DNA of 64,000 nt, taken from NCBI RefSeq assembly GCF_028769735.1, contig NC_088179.1, forward strand, positions 5,216,001-5,280,000, written 5' to 3'. Position 1 is the stretch's first letter; each line of letters starts with the position of its first letter. Position numbers and translations under genes: made by a program. The notes below the pieces were generated by a model. The model had not been told where the DNA came from and searched no databases. It saw nothing but the letters and a program-made list of their open reading frames with translations. Below, in pieces: positions 46,627-58,258 of the stretch. The DNA is from Zonotrichia leucophrys gambelii (taxonomy: Eukaryota > Chordata > Aves > Passeriformes > Passerellidae).

Positions 46627-47232
46627 TGTTGGGGAAGACGAAACAGCAAAGCCTTATAAATATGATTGTCTGGCAAAAGATTTTGAGAATATGGAAACTA
46701 TAAGCGAGATTGAAATGAAAGCAAGCTTTGAGATACCTTAGGTACAGAACAACTGGAAAACAACGGTGTGGCCAGCTGAAGGTAATCCCCTTTTGATGGA
46801 ACAACACCCTCTGCTTGCAGACAGCTCCAAGGGTCAGAGCAGACTCTACAGCTTGGCAGAAGGGGTCCAAAGAGGAGTTTTTAGGGTTTAAAATGCAACA
46901 CAGTATGGTAATGTAATGTTTCTTATAGGCTGCATGTAAATGCTATAGAATTTGTATGTTGTACTAGATTGGTTAAGTGAGGATCAGAAATTCAACACAG
47001 AAGAAGATTTATTGTATTGTAACTGGAACCTTGCCCCCTTACCCTCTTACTCTCTTCCCCTCTCATCCTCTCTACCCCTCTCTTCTCTTGGGCCTGCTCT
47101 GAGCTGTGCCTGGCAGCTCCCAGCAGGGCCCTGCCCCCAGGCCCTTTGCAATAAACCCCAAGTTCCTGATCTGGCTGCAGAGATCTCTTGTCTCCGTCTA
47201 TCCCCACCATCCTACCCACCGACACTCCTACA
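46627..47232 (+). mobile_element. Solo LTR, fourth family (ERV, 606 bp)
   Basis: Begins TGTTGG and ends CCTACA, a near-perfect terminal inverted repeat. Flanks AAGGAA (46621-46626) and ACGGAA (47233-47238) are a 6-bp duplication with one mismatch. The 3' part has CTTTGCAATAAACCCC (poly(A) signal) followed by GATCTCTTGTCTCCGTC. No internal region adjoins. Confidence 0.88.
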
Positions 47233-47829
47233 ACGGAAACTTCCCCATCCTGCCCCAGTTCTCTCCATTGCCCTAATGCCCTACTGAGACTCTTGCCACA
47301 GATTTAGGAGGAGATTTTTCCATGGAGATCACTCCAGCAGAAACTTACTGCCTGGAGCAGCCTCATCCTGCTCCTTAATTCCAGATGAGCTGAGGCCAAT
47401 CTCTTTGTACCCCCTGGATGCTGCAGGCTGAGCATCCCACCAAGGCTCTGCCCATTCCCTGCTCCAGGTGCCACTGCCATGGCCTCAATAGTGCCCTGCC
47501 AGCCCAGAGTGGGAATTTGGGTCCCCAAATCTGCTGAGGAGACAGGAGACAGGGTCACAGCTGGTGCTTGGGCTGAGTGCTGGGTGCTTCACACACACTA
47601 ACACTAACCACAGGGAGCAGCTAAAATGCTGCTGCTGCTGCTCTGCATTGCCCTCTATGGGAGCCTGTTTTCCACAGAAAACAAGAGTCTGGAGGCAGAC
47701 CTATGCCTGGACCTCCTGCACCTCCAGGGGCTGGGTGGCAGGGCCAGGGGAGGCTGAAATCACCCCTCAGTGTCAACATGAGCAGGAGGAGGCCCCAGCT
47801 CCCAGGGATGTGACTGGGACAAAGTCAGG

Positions 47830-48021
47830 CCTTCCCTTCCCTTCCCTTCCCTTCCCTTCCCTTCCCTTCCCTTCCCTTCCCTTCCCTTCCCTTCCCTTCC
47901 CTTCCCTTCCCTTCCCTTCCCTTCCCTTCCCTTCCCTTCCCTTCCCTTCCCTTCCCTTCCCTTCCCTTCCCTTCCCTTCCCTTCCCTTCCCTTCCCTTCC
48001 CTTCCCTTCCCTTCCCTTCCC
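47830..48021. repeat. (TTCCC)38 perfect pentanucleotide tract
   Basis: 192 bp of TTCCC units without an interruption that I can see. One strand is pure pyrimidine. It inflates a 300-codon frame at 47564-48466 that is not a gene. Confidence 0.98.
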
Positions 48022-48139
48022 TCACACTCAGAGCAGCCTCTGGGACTCAAACACCACAGGAGAATCACCAGAGTCATGGGGAAAGTGTCCCAACACCTTT
48101 GGTCTGCCTGCTCAGGCTGGGTTCACTGGGACATGGATC

Positions 48140-48297
48140 ACAGGACCATGTAATACTTTGGGTGGGAAGGACCATAAAGCCCATCCCATTCCACACCCTG
48201 CCATGGCAGGGACACTCCCACTGTCCCAGGCTGCTCCAAGCCCTGTCCATGCTGGCCTTGGACACTTGCAGGGATCCAGGGGCACCCACAGCTTCTC
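48140..48297 (-). mobile_element. CR1 LINE 3' fragment
   Basis: TACTTTGGGTGGGAAGGACC, CCTGCCATGGCAGGGACAC and GGCCTTGGACACTTGCAGGG. Confidence 0.85.
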
Positions 48298-48490
48298 CTC
48301 CCAGAGCAGAGGAGCACTGGTGTGGCTGCTTGGGGTCTGCTCTCCAGGATCCTGCTCTCCCTGGGCTGGATCTGTGGTATTTGCTGGGCCTGGATTGGGC
48401 AGAAGCACCATTCAAAAAGATGATTCAAAAGAGGAGTCAGGACCTGAAGGCAAGAATCCCATCTAGATATTGCCATTCACCATGAAACAA

Positions 48491-48580
48491 ATCTATCTAT
48501 ATATATATATACACCATGATATAATATATATACCATATACAATATATACAACATATATACCATGATATAATGTCTGTACA
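48491..48580. repeat. AT-rich TATA/CATA low-complexity tract
   Basis: Alternating TA with ACCATGATATAAT repeated at two places. Confidence 0.8.
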
Positions 48581-48719
48581 CCCTCTTGGCATCACCCAAA
48601 GCAGCCTGGCTCAGCTTTAACAAGGAACTCTTAAACAGGGAGAGACAGTGACCAGATTCCCTTCTCCTCTGCTGCCGGAGCATCTCCCTCAACCTCTCCT
48701 TGCACACCCCATATAAACA

Positions 48720-49155
48720 TCCTGATGGACTTCCAGGAGCACCTCTCCCATGGGGAAAGGCTGGGCAGTTTGGGATTGTTCAGCCTGGCAAAAAGAAGGG
48801 TCACAGGTGACCTCACTGTGGCCTTCCAGTGCCTGAAGGAGCTGTCAGGAAACATGGAGAGAGAATATTTCCAAGGGTCTGGAGTGACAGGACAAGGGGA
48901 ATGGCTTTAACTGCCAGAGGGCAATGTTAGGTGGGATATTGGAAAAGAATTCCTCTCTGTGAGGGTGGTGAAGCTCTGGCACTGGGTGCCCAGAGCAGCT
49001 GTGGCTGCTCCATCCCTGGAAATGTCCAAGGCCAGCTTGGACAGGGCTTGGAGCAGCCTGGGATAGTGGAAGTATCCCTGCCCATGGCAGGGGGTGAGAA
49101 TGGATGAGCTTTAAGGTCCCTTCCCACCCAAACCATTCTGGAATTCCATAATCAT
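48720..49155 (+). mobile_element. CR1 LINE 3' fragment, about 435 bp
   Basis: GGCTGGGCAGTTTGGGATTG, TGGCCTTCCAGTGCCTGAAG, GAGGGTGGTGAAGCTCTGGC, TTTAAGGTCCCTTCCCACCC and tail ATTCTGGAATTCCATAATC. Close to the 27040 copy in structure. Confidence 0.92.
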
Positions 49156-49776
49156 AGATTGGTCATTGAGGACCTCCCTCCACACACCCTCTCTGGTTTT
49201 CCATCCTCCTCACTGCTCTTAACTCCTGGCATTTATACCTTTGGGTATTTATTGAAAGCCTGTGTCATTTTTTTAGACTTATGTTGATATGGTAGAAAAA
49301 TAATTTGCTCCCTTTGAGCACCAGGGAAGTTATAAATTAATGTTTTCTTAGTTATTTTCCCAAAAATCAATAGCTGTGCTTGGAAAACAATAAAGCACTT
49401 AGAGCTTACATACAGATGAACACAGAAGGAGAGAAACTCATCTAAACAGACCCATAGTTACATCTCCCAGAGGAGACCTTGGCAGTCAATTCACAGGCAG
49501 GCAGGGCCAGGAATACACAGAGGGAAACATATCAGAGGAAGGAGTGCAAGGAGCTGATCTGTGCCAAATTACAGCCAGTTGTAATGCAATGTCTTTGTGC
49601 TGGGTTGGGCTGGGGTAGAGCTGATTTCCCTCAGTGGAGCTGGGATGGGGCTGTGTTTGCCACACACAGCTGGGGAAGAAGGAGGAGGAGAGAGATTCTT
49701 GGAGTGGTAGCACTTCCCTTCCCCAGTCACCTGTCTGTGGGATGGAGCCTGGCTTTCCTGGGAATGGCTGAACACC

Positions 49777-50167
49777 TGGTAGCCATGATATTTTCTGAAA
49801 AATCCTTTCCTTAGGATTTTTCCTCCTGAGAAGCTGAGAAACCTCAGAAATTAAATGTAAACATTGATTTTCTGCTGCTGTGGAATGCAACAGGTGCATC
49901 TGTGATTGGTCTCATGTTGGTTGTTTCTAATTAATGGCCAATCACAGCCCAGCTGGCTCGGACAGAGACTCTGAGCCACAAGCCTTTGTTATTCATTCTT
50001 TCTTTTTCTATTCTTAGCCAGCCTTCTGATGAAATCCTTTCTTCTATTCTTTTACTATAGTTTTAATGTAATATATATATCATAAAATAATAAATCATGC
50101 CTTCTGAAACATGGCGTCAGATCCTCATCTCTTCCCTCACCGTCGGACCCCTGTGAACACGGTTACA
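49777..50167 (+). mobile_element. Solo LTR, family 1 (ERV, about 390 bp)
   Basis: Aligned to the LTR at 33018: TGATATTTTCTGAAAAATCC, AATTAATGGCCAATCACAGC, AAAATAATAAATCATGCC and the end GTGAACACGGTTACA. The hexamer ACACCT occurs at 49772-49777 and 50165-50170; it may be the target duplication but overlaps both LTR termini. Confidence 0.85.
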
Positions 50168-50774
50168 CCTCCTCATTCATGGAATTAATTCCTTGGGTTT
50201 GTTTGCTTGTGCACAGCTTTTACTTCCCCTATTGAACTGTCATTATCTCAACCCACAAACTGTCTCACTTTTGCCCGTTCAGCTCTCTCCCCACCTCCAG
50301 AGCAAAGGGAATTGGGTCAGCCAGGGGTGCTCCTCAATCCTCCTCTGCAGCACCAGGGCTTTCTGTGCTGCTAAATCAGAGTGCAGCACCATTAGGCTGG
50401 GCAGCCTCATGAGGCAAAGCCACTTTTATTTCCTCCTCCCATTAGAAACAGATCTGTTTCCCCTGAGCAGGGCAGTGCAAGCTGCCACTTTACCTGCTGC
50501 AGATTATATCTGAGCCCCTGAGATCTGGATTGTGCCAATCCTGAAGTCCCTGCAAGGCAAAGAAACCATCCAAGCTGAGCTCATCAGACATTTATTTGTA
50601 CTGTTTCTGCTTGTGGGCAGGGTGGGCCAGAGCAAAGCCTGGTTTTACTGGACCCCACAGAACTAGAAAAGAGAAATACTAGGGAAAGAAAATCTCAAAA
50701 TTATTGGTTGTTTTGCTGGTAAGAAAAGGGTTTCTTATAACAAACATTTGTAAATAATAGTAAATACCAGATTT
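50168..50774. other. Intergenic stretch, nothing recognised
   Basis: No gene or repeat family supported. Confidence 0.4.
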
Positions 50775-50978
50775 TAAGAAGAAATTAATCCCTGTGAAGG
50801 TGGTGAGGCCCTGGCACAGGGTGTCCAGAGCAGCTGTGGCTGCTCCTGGCAGTGTCCAAGGCCAGGCTGGATGGAGCTTGAAGCAGCCTGGGATAGTGGG
50901 AAGTGTCCCTGCCCATGGCAGGGGATAGGACTGGATGGGCTTTAAGGTCCCTTCCCACCCAAATCATCTGTGGATTTT
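50775..50978 (+). mobile_element. CR1 LINE 3' fragment
   Basis: AAGAAATTAATCCCTGTGAA, GAGGCCCTGGCACAGGGTG, TTTAAGGTCCCTTCCCACCC. The tail is degraded. Confidence 0.87.
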
Positions 50979-52715
50979 GTGGGATACTGTCAGCACAGTG
51001 CCCTGAGCAGGGTGAGGTGCCCCAGGTTGATCTGTCCTCCCTGTGCTCCAAACACCCAGTGGGGCCAGGAGTCAGATACTGAGAGGTGATGGATGCACAT
51101 CTGGAGCAACAGCATTAGAAATCTCCAAAAAAATTCCATCAGAAAATCCTGCTCAGTTCCATCAGCAGCCAGCAACAACAGCTTTCTATATTCATGAATT
51201 CATCAGAGTCATATTTCAAAAATAATAAATGCTGTTATTATTGTTATTATTGGAATGAATTTCTCCATTATGTACTGAGTGATTGTAAGCACTTACTGCC
51301 TCCAGCACAGGAACCACCTCAGGAATAATCCAAGCAAATGATATTTGTGTCGTGGCTGCCACGGGGTCATGTTCAGGGGGTTTTTAAGTGAGGAAGGTAT
51401 TAAGCAGAACAACAGCAATAACCAGAACAGAAAGAAAGTCATTATAAGTTGGTGTAAAACACTCTCAGGCTGGGTTTGTTTTTTTTTTTTCAGGCAAATT
51501 TAGTTTGGGGCACATGACTCGTGCTGTGTGAGGTTTGTTCTGGTTCCTTGGAGCTCTGCCTGTGCTCAGAGCCTGCTGCTCTCTGCTTGTGTGCAGAGGA
51601 AGGGAAGGAGAGCAGAGCTCAGGGAATGAGGATGGGATGGAGCACTGCTGTTTGCTCCAAGCCCTTTGTCACACCAGTTTGTCCCTGTGGCCACCATGTG
51701 CCTCCTGAGCCTCAGAGCTGGAGCTTTCCCTGCGCCTGGGCCCCTTCCCTGGCCATAAAATGCTGCAAAGAGCAGAGGAGGTGAAACAACTGAGCAGGAA
51801 TGGTGCCCTTGGAAGTTAAATCTGGAGAACAAGTGGATGGGCTGGGATTGATGGCTTTCCTCCAGAAATCTGGAGCCTGGGAAGTGGAGTAAAGGCAGGA
51901 GGGGTGGCCTGGTGTGCCCTGCCATCGCAGAAGGGTCTGTGGGAGAAGCAGAGTCCTTCTCCACCCTCCATCCCCCCAAGCCCCCTCCCTGGCTCCATCA
52001 GGCTCCATCCTGACCTCCCTTTCCTTCCCCATGATCCAAGAGCTGCTGTGGGGTTGTAAAATACAAAATGGGAACAGCCCAGGATTTTTCCAGGAGGCCC
52101 AGCCGAGCTGTCAGCACGTTTTGACACGACGCCAAGAAGATGGATTCCAAAAAGATGGGATCCCACCATGCCAAAAAGTAACATTTGCTTGAGCATCTGC
52201 CAAAACAAAACTAGCAGACTGCTAGGAAGGCTGCATTTTCCAGGGATTTTTTTAGGCATGAGGAGCAGCAAAGAGGATCTCTGTGAGCATCTTCAGCTTT
52301 CAGGCTATGAGTGCAAGGACCCCTTGATAGCTGGAGGGGACATTTACTCCAAATGGTAGGGAAAATTTCAATTTCTGGCCCTGGTGGGATGGCAAACTGC
52401 TCTGCTGCCACACTAGAAAAATCTCAGCATATCCAGAATTCAAGATTTTGCCCTGTAATAACATGGAATCATTTAAGCTGCACACCCTTGGTCTGCCATG
52501 ACAAAGTGAAGGAACAATTTCCACACTGCCTTCATTTCAGTCATATCATGTGTTTATCTGTTAAAAAAACTCCTTAAATTTTATTTTGGTGGCTAAAATT
52601 CCTGGGGAGCTTGGCCTCACTAATTCCTATGTGCCTATGACATCAGAGATGGGGGAAGACCTCCCAATGAGCAACAGTCTGGCTCCAGATATTGAAGATG
52701 AAATGAAGAAATTAT
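50979..52715. other. Intergenic stretch, nothing recognised
   Basis: Contains a TTATTG microsatellite-like run at about 51227-51252 and a T-run at 51479-51490. Chance frames only. Confidence 0.4.
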
Positions 52716-52717
52716 TT

Positions 52718-52925
52718 AGAATGAAGGTGCTGAGGCCCTGGCACAGGTTGCCCAGAGAAGCTGTGGCTGCCCCTGGATCCCTGGAAGTGTCCAAGGCCAG
52801 GTTGGATGGAGTTTGGAGCAACCTGGGACAGTGGAAGGTGTCCCTGCCATGACAGGGGGTGGCACTGGATGAATTTTAGGTGCCTTCCAACGCAAACCAC
52901 CCTGGGATTTCATGATCTCCAGAAA
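52718..52925 (+). mobile_element. CR1 LINE 3' fragment
   Basis: GCCCTGGCACAGGTTGCCCA, CCAAGGCCAGGTTGGATGGA, tail CCTGGGATTTCATGATCTCC. Confidence 0.88.
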
Positions 52926-53079
52926 AGAGAGCTGACAGGGATGGATAAAAATGTCATGACAGCAGAAAGGTGCATCTTCAGTGTGAGGCAAAGTCAGGAG
53001 CCTTGGAAAACTTCTTTAGGGAAATAGGTAAATGCAGGCAGAAGGGGGAACTGCCAGGACCAGGCCATTCCCTGGTTGT

Positions 53080-53520
53080 CCATAATTCAGGGAGAAGGGA
53101 CACATGGTGTGCAGGGAGGACAGCAAAGCTCTCTAATGAGCTTTGTGGGTCAAGCAGCATGGATTGATGCCCTACAACCCACTGAATCACTGGAAAATAA
53201 GAAAGATAAGGAGAATGAAAAGCCCATCCAGCTGTGGATGTGTTAACCCGTTTGTAGTCAGACCTGGGACTGCAGGACAAATTCTGAAGGAAGCATTAAT
53301 TAAAGCACTGAGAAAAATGAGATAAAGTGCAACCTAGGCTTACCAAAAGCAGTTTGTGCCAGCCTGTGCTGACATCTTCCTTTGATAAGATAATTGGTTT
53401 TCCAGACAAGGGAAATTTGGTAGATCTAATCTATCTGGAGTTCAATAAAGCATTTGATATGGGGCCACATGGGAAATTATTAGTGAGGCTGAAGAAAATG
53501 AGAATTAACAGAAGTTGAGA
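53080..53520 (+). pseudogene. Old CR1-type LINE fragment with reverse-transcriptase motif
   Basis: The plus strand at 53441-53461 encodes FNKAFDM within LVDLIYLEFNKAFDMGPHGKL, matching the D-(F)-SKAFD-x-x-x-H block of LINE reverse transcriptases. The surrounding frame is short and ends soon after, so it is a decayed relic. It is more internal than the other CR1 pieces, which are all 3' ends. Outer edges are estimates. Confidence 0.6.
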
Positions 53521-53754
53521 GTGGGGAGAGCCGGGGCTGGCACAGAGACCACGGCAGGATTGGGATCGCCACGGGAAATAATCAGGATCGGGCTGAGGAT
53601 GAGGATGAGTGTTCTGAGGCTGATCCTGGGAAAATCCCTCCATCTCCGAGGCTGGGAGTGAAGTTTCGGGGTTTCCTGAATTTCCTGCAGCGCCTCCCGA
53701 GCGCTGGGAGCGGAGCATCCCTTTGGAGGCTGCAGGGAAGGCGCTGCACCAGGG

Positions 53755-53817
53755 GATGGCAATATTGGTCCATGGGATGGCAATGTTGGTCCATGGGATG
53801 GCAATGTTGGTCCGTGG
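53755..53817. repeat. 21-bp tandem repeat, three copies
   Basis: Units begin GATGGCAAT and end TTGGTCCATGG at 53755, 53776 and 53797, with two single-base differences. Confidence 0.95.
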
Positions 53818-54129
53818 AAGAGCATCCCACTCCTTCCAGCTCCGGTTCTCACCGCGTGGACACATTTCGGTGCCGACTCCAAGAAATCTGTGATTGCAAC
53901 TGCGAAGCAGCGCTGGTGGAAGCTAAATCAGGAACGTGGCTCTGGACAATCAGCTTTGGTGCTGTAGGAAGGGAAATGCTTTAAATCCATCAGGCAGGGC
54001 TGTCCTCCCTGCAGGGCCAGCCCAAATAGCCTTTGCCAGGGCACAAAAAGCCCCAAAATCCCCCCAAAGCAGGCAGAGCTGCTGAGGGTAAGTGCAAACG
54101 CAGCCGGGTGTGTGCATGGCACAGGGAGA

Positions 54130-54360
54130 GGAGGAGAGGATTTTATATAGAAATAAAATCTGCTTATCCCTTGCCTGTATTTTTAGCTGAAATTACACCT
54201 AAATGCCATCTGATCAATTCAGCTAAAATGAGCCCTTAAATCCTAATAAGTCTTGATCACCTTTTTAAGCCTTGTGAAACAGCAGGGAGGGTGTTTGCAT
54301 TAAGTAACAGCACCTTGATTCGGATTCCTTTGGCATGTAGCAGACTTACATAAGCACAAA
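54130..54360. promoter_or_regulatory. Candidate conserved regulatory element
   Basis: Complex AT-rich, repeat-free block with TTATATAG, GATCAATT, CTAATAAG and AAATTACACC motifs. Composition suggests a conserved element; not testable here. Confidence 0.2.
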
Positions 54361-54604
54361 GTGCTCCTGTCAATATTAAACAACGGCTTGGAGAGGGCCA
54401 AAGGAATGCCTTGGGCTGCTTTTTTGCCTTTTGTATTACATCTGGTCACTCAAGCTCCATCCTCGAGTATGGAAGGCACATGGAATCTTTCGGAATTCAC
54501 CAGTCAAGGCAGCAGTGGGTCACTCTGCTGGGGTAACAAACCCCACCCAGGCCATTTCCATTTCCCAGGGATGTTCTAATCCAAAGGAAACCCAGAGAAT
54601 TTCC

Positions 54605-54670
54605 AAACAAGGTTGGACTTGATGATCTCAGAGGTCTTTTCCAACCTTGATGATCCCATAATCCTGAGGA
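54605..54670 (+). mobile_element. CR1 LINE 3' tip
   Basis: GGTTGGACTTGATGATCTCA, GAGGTCTTTTCCAACCTTGA and tail TGATCCCATAATCC. Confidence 0.75.
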
Positions 54671-55639
54671 CGCTCCACAGGGAAAGAGCTGCTGCTGGAT
54701 TTCACTCAGATTTAGCCATGGATGGGACTCACGCTTTTCTATAATTTTTCACAAAAAAAAAAAAAAAATCTTGGAGGAGCTCATTATTCCTCAAACCCAG
54801 AACGACTTTGTCAGTTTTAATAAATCTTCAGGGGGACTTTTTGAAATACTGAATTGCCAAAGGATGCTGTTTCAGGGAAACGTGGGAGGCACCACCCACT
54901 GCACCCCTTCCTTCCATCATTAGCCATTATGATGCCTCCTGAATACTGGAATTTATACATTTTTACTGTGGCTTCCCAGATTCCTTCCCTTTTTTTAGCA
55001 CCTGCACAAGCACTGCTCTGCCAGTGGTAGCCTATACAAGAAAATGGTTCCTTTCTCTGTCTCATTTTCCAGCTACCCAGGAATTTCTTTAGGTCATCTC
55101 TCACTCAGTAAATTATGGGTTAGGGCTGTAAGAGAGCAGGAGCTGGGAGGCAGAGGCTCTTTTTATAGGAGTCTTGAACAAGGCTGGCCCCAGCTGCTCC
55201 AAATTAATGTGGATCCAGTGGTGTGAATGGAGATGCATTCATTGGAATGCAGCTGGGATTTCAGTTCCCAGCTGAGTGTTTGGTGTGGGGTGGTTTTCCT
55301 GGTAACCTGCTCATCCCTGGACCTGGTGCTGAGCATGCTGGAGGCGTGGGAGGCTCCCTGGAGGAAGAGGGGAAGGCGTGGGGGAATCCTGAAGGTGGTG
55401 GTGTTTCCATTGCTAACCAAGAGCAAATTCACTGTCAGCAGCAGCTGCGCAAAACAGGATGGGGCTGGAGGTGCCCCACAGAGATGGGGTCAGCTGGAGC
55501 AGGGGATGGGATGCACCATCCTTGCAGGTGGATGTGGGGATGGGGTGAGGTGTAGAAAACTGCCTGTTCTAGGGAAGAAAAGCAGTGGGAAGGGAAGGAA
55601 AATTGGGTTTGCAGCCTGTTCTGCAGATCAGCGCTTGTA
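54671..55639. other. Intergenic stretch, nothing recognised
   Basis: An A-run at 54753-54768. No gene or repeat family supported. Confidence 0.4.
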
Positions 55640-55806
55640 GGTGTGGGTCAGATGGGTAGGAACCCATGCTCAGGTATGGTTGGGTGGGTAGGAGACCATG
55701 CTCAGGTGTGGATCCAGTGGATGGGAGATCCCACTCAGGCATGGATTGGATGTGGGGGAATCCATGCTCAGGTGTGGCTCAGGTGGGTGGGAGCCCACAC
55801 TCAGGT
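55640..55806. repeat. 33-bp minisatellite, about five degenerate copies
   Basis: The CTCAGG core recurs at 55669, 55701, 55734, 55767 and about 55800, with GGTGGGAGCCCA-like sequence between. Confidence 0.8.
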
Positions 55807-58258
55807 CTCCAGCTCAGTTTTCTTCAGGGAGCACTGAGTATAATCCATAGGGAGTGTGTCTCACCCTTCATGTTCACCTCCAGTGTAGGGCGTGGTAAAA
55901 CCTTTTCAGGATCTCATATTCTGAGGGATCCATGGAAATGGGGCTCCTTCCCGGGCTCCTCCTGAAGCCATGCTGATCTCACAGCCCTGAGCAGTCTGGT
56001 CTGCACCTTCCACACGTTCCCCCAATGGACCTAAGGCTGGCTTTGCAATCCCTTGGAGCTCCAACCCACGGTGCCTCCTGTCACTGTAAATCTGGAATGT
56101 GGGTGTGTAGGTGCGCTTCCTCATGTCAACATTTCCAAGCTGGAGCCTTGGGATGGCTGCAGAGCTCCCCTGCCATTTGTGAATAAAAGGACCAAGGTGC
56201 TGACCCCTGGGATCTCCTGGTGACCCCGTGCAGCCCTGCCCAAAGCTCTGCATGGAGCTGGCAGGGAACATAAATCTGGGAAAAACTAATGGAGACCCCC
56301 AGGGCCACGGCTCTCCATGGCTGTCTTGTTAACATATCTAGGAAAGACAGGGGGCCCTTCAAAGGATAAAACCCAGGGATGAGAAATACCTAATCAATGT
56401 CAGGGAGAGCCAGAGCATTGGCAGGGAATGCTGGATGAAGGTTTGCAGAGCATCCCACCCCCAGCCCAGCACCACCACGGCCAAGGGGCTGGGGAGGGGC
56501 AGCTATCCCCTAGAACCTCATGGCTCACCAAAAATCAGCATCATGGCTAAAAAGCATTGAAATGTTCCCTCCCTTGGCTCATCTCTTTTCCCGCTGGCAA
56601 AAGCGCTTTTGGTTTTATCCTGATGCCAGCAGGGACTGAAGCTCTGTGGGATATTGGGCTCTCTCACTCATCCCAAAGGCATGGGATCAATAGTTTATGA
56701 GAGGTAGAGGGAGTGTGGCCAGGGTGGCACCCTCAGGGCAATGAAAGAGGGATGGGTTGTTCTCTTGGTAAAATGAGCCCCTGCCAACCCAATATCCTGA
56801 TGCTGGAAATGGAACTCTCTTGGCAAAGAAGTGGCACTGACAAGGATTTGGGGTCCAAATGTCACCCCTGTGATGGCTGATCCAGGCAAGTGTCCAAATG
56901 ACATTTGAATTTTGGGTCCAAATGTCACCTCTGGGATAGCAGGGGGAGGCAGCCCTGGTGGCCAGGGCCAGCAGTCTGCGGGTGACAGCAAGGCAGAGAG
57001 GCAGCAGTGAGTGTCAGGTCCCCAAATTTCCACACCCTTGCTCTTGACCTTCCTAAATGACTGGCAGATGGATGGGAAAATTGCATGGGACAACAGAGAG
57101 TCAGGTAATGATTTTAAAACTGTTTCCAAGCTGGCTGCTCCATCCCAGCTCTCCAGTGCTGCAGGACAGAATGTCACTGCCTTTCCAGGTACTGCAGGCA
57201 CTGATACCCTAAAATTGTCTTCTGGCTGCTCCTGATGTCGTGGCTGTCCCAGCTGCCTTTGGGGACCCCAAGGAATCAGGTGGGTTCCTGTTGTGTTCAT
57301 CTGTTGGCCGGGCCAACGTGCCAAGAATGGATTAAAGCTGGGCACCAGAGACCTGGGGAGCCCTGGTAGCAGCCTGAGTCCCTGCCTAATCCCGTTCCCT
57401 ATTAATTTGTTATCCCATTAACACCTTGCACATCTCTCTCTCTCGCTGCTGTGCTGCCCTGAGAGACTCCTGGGGACTTTGTAATGTGGTATTTTGTTGT
57501 TTAGAGCACAAGGCAGCCAACTCCTCTCATCTGAGCCCAGAAATCCCTGGACAGAGAGAGAGAGAAAACTGCTGCTTTGTTTCTTCCAATCAATACCATC
57601 CATTAAGATCCGTGTCTAACAGAGTGAGTAACTGAACGAGCACCTCCTGCTCGCTCGCTCAAACCTTTGGAAACAGCAAATGCTCTTCAAAAAAAGAACA
57701 ATTGGATAGCACAGCCCTGGCTGGAGCAGGAGGGGTGGAGGGGGGCAGCTTTCTTCTCAGAGGTGTGGAAACCAAATTGCTCCCAACTTCCATAGGAAAG
57801 GAAGTTCTGTGGAGAACAATCAGTGGTGGGTGATGGCAGCTGGGGCAGGCTCTCCTCCCCAGCCCTCCTGCACAGAGCAGGAGGGGTAAAATCCCTGCAT
57901 TAAGCCATGGCTGGTGGGAACTGTGCACTCCCATGGGCTTTGGGGGTGGGCTGTGAGCTGAGCTCAGCCTTGCTGTGCTGCTGGGGGGTGTGGGATGCAG
58001 CAGGGCATGGGATCACTGGGAATGAGGTCCCTCTGTATCTCTGGAGCACAGCTGGACCATGGGGGCTGCAGCCCAGCCTGGGCAGGGTCCTGCTGTGCTC
58101 CACCCACACCAAGGGTGGTTAGAAACCTTCTCATTCCATCCTAAACCTGGCTGAGTCTAGCCTTTACCCCCTTGTCATTGTGCCTGTTCCTTCAGGGAAA
58201 ATCAATATTATGGCTACCAAAGTATTGCTGGTGCTGATGCCCTCCTTTTCTTGGGCAC
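55807..58258. other. Intergenic stretch, nothing recognised
   Basis: Non-coding. A duplicated phrase containing GGGTCCAAATGTCACC occurs at about 56850 and 56915. Chance minus-strand frames (for example 56695-57345) have no family. Confidence 0.4.

Noticed and set aside
47564..48466. 300-codon plus-strand open frame
   Set aside because: Its middle is the TTCCC tract read as a P/S/L/F repeat and its end is a CR1; it is not a protein.
52586..52852. Plus-strand frame with PREAVAAPGSLEVSKARLD
   Set aside because: The phrase recurs at many sites because it is translated CR1 3' sequence.
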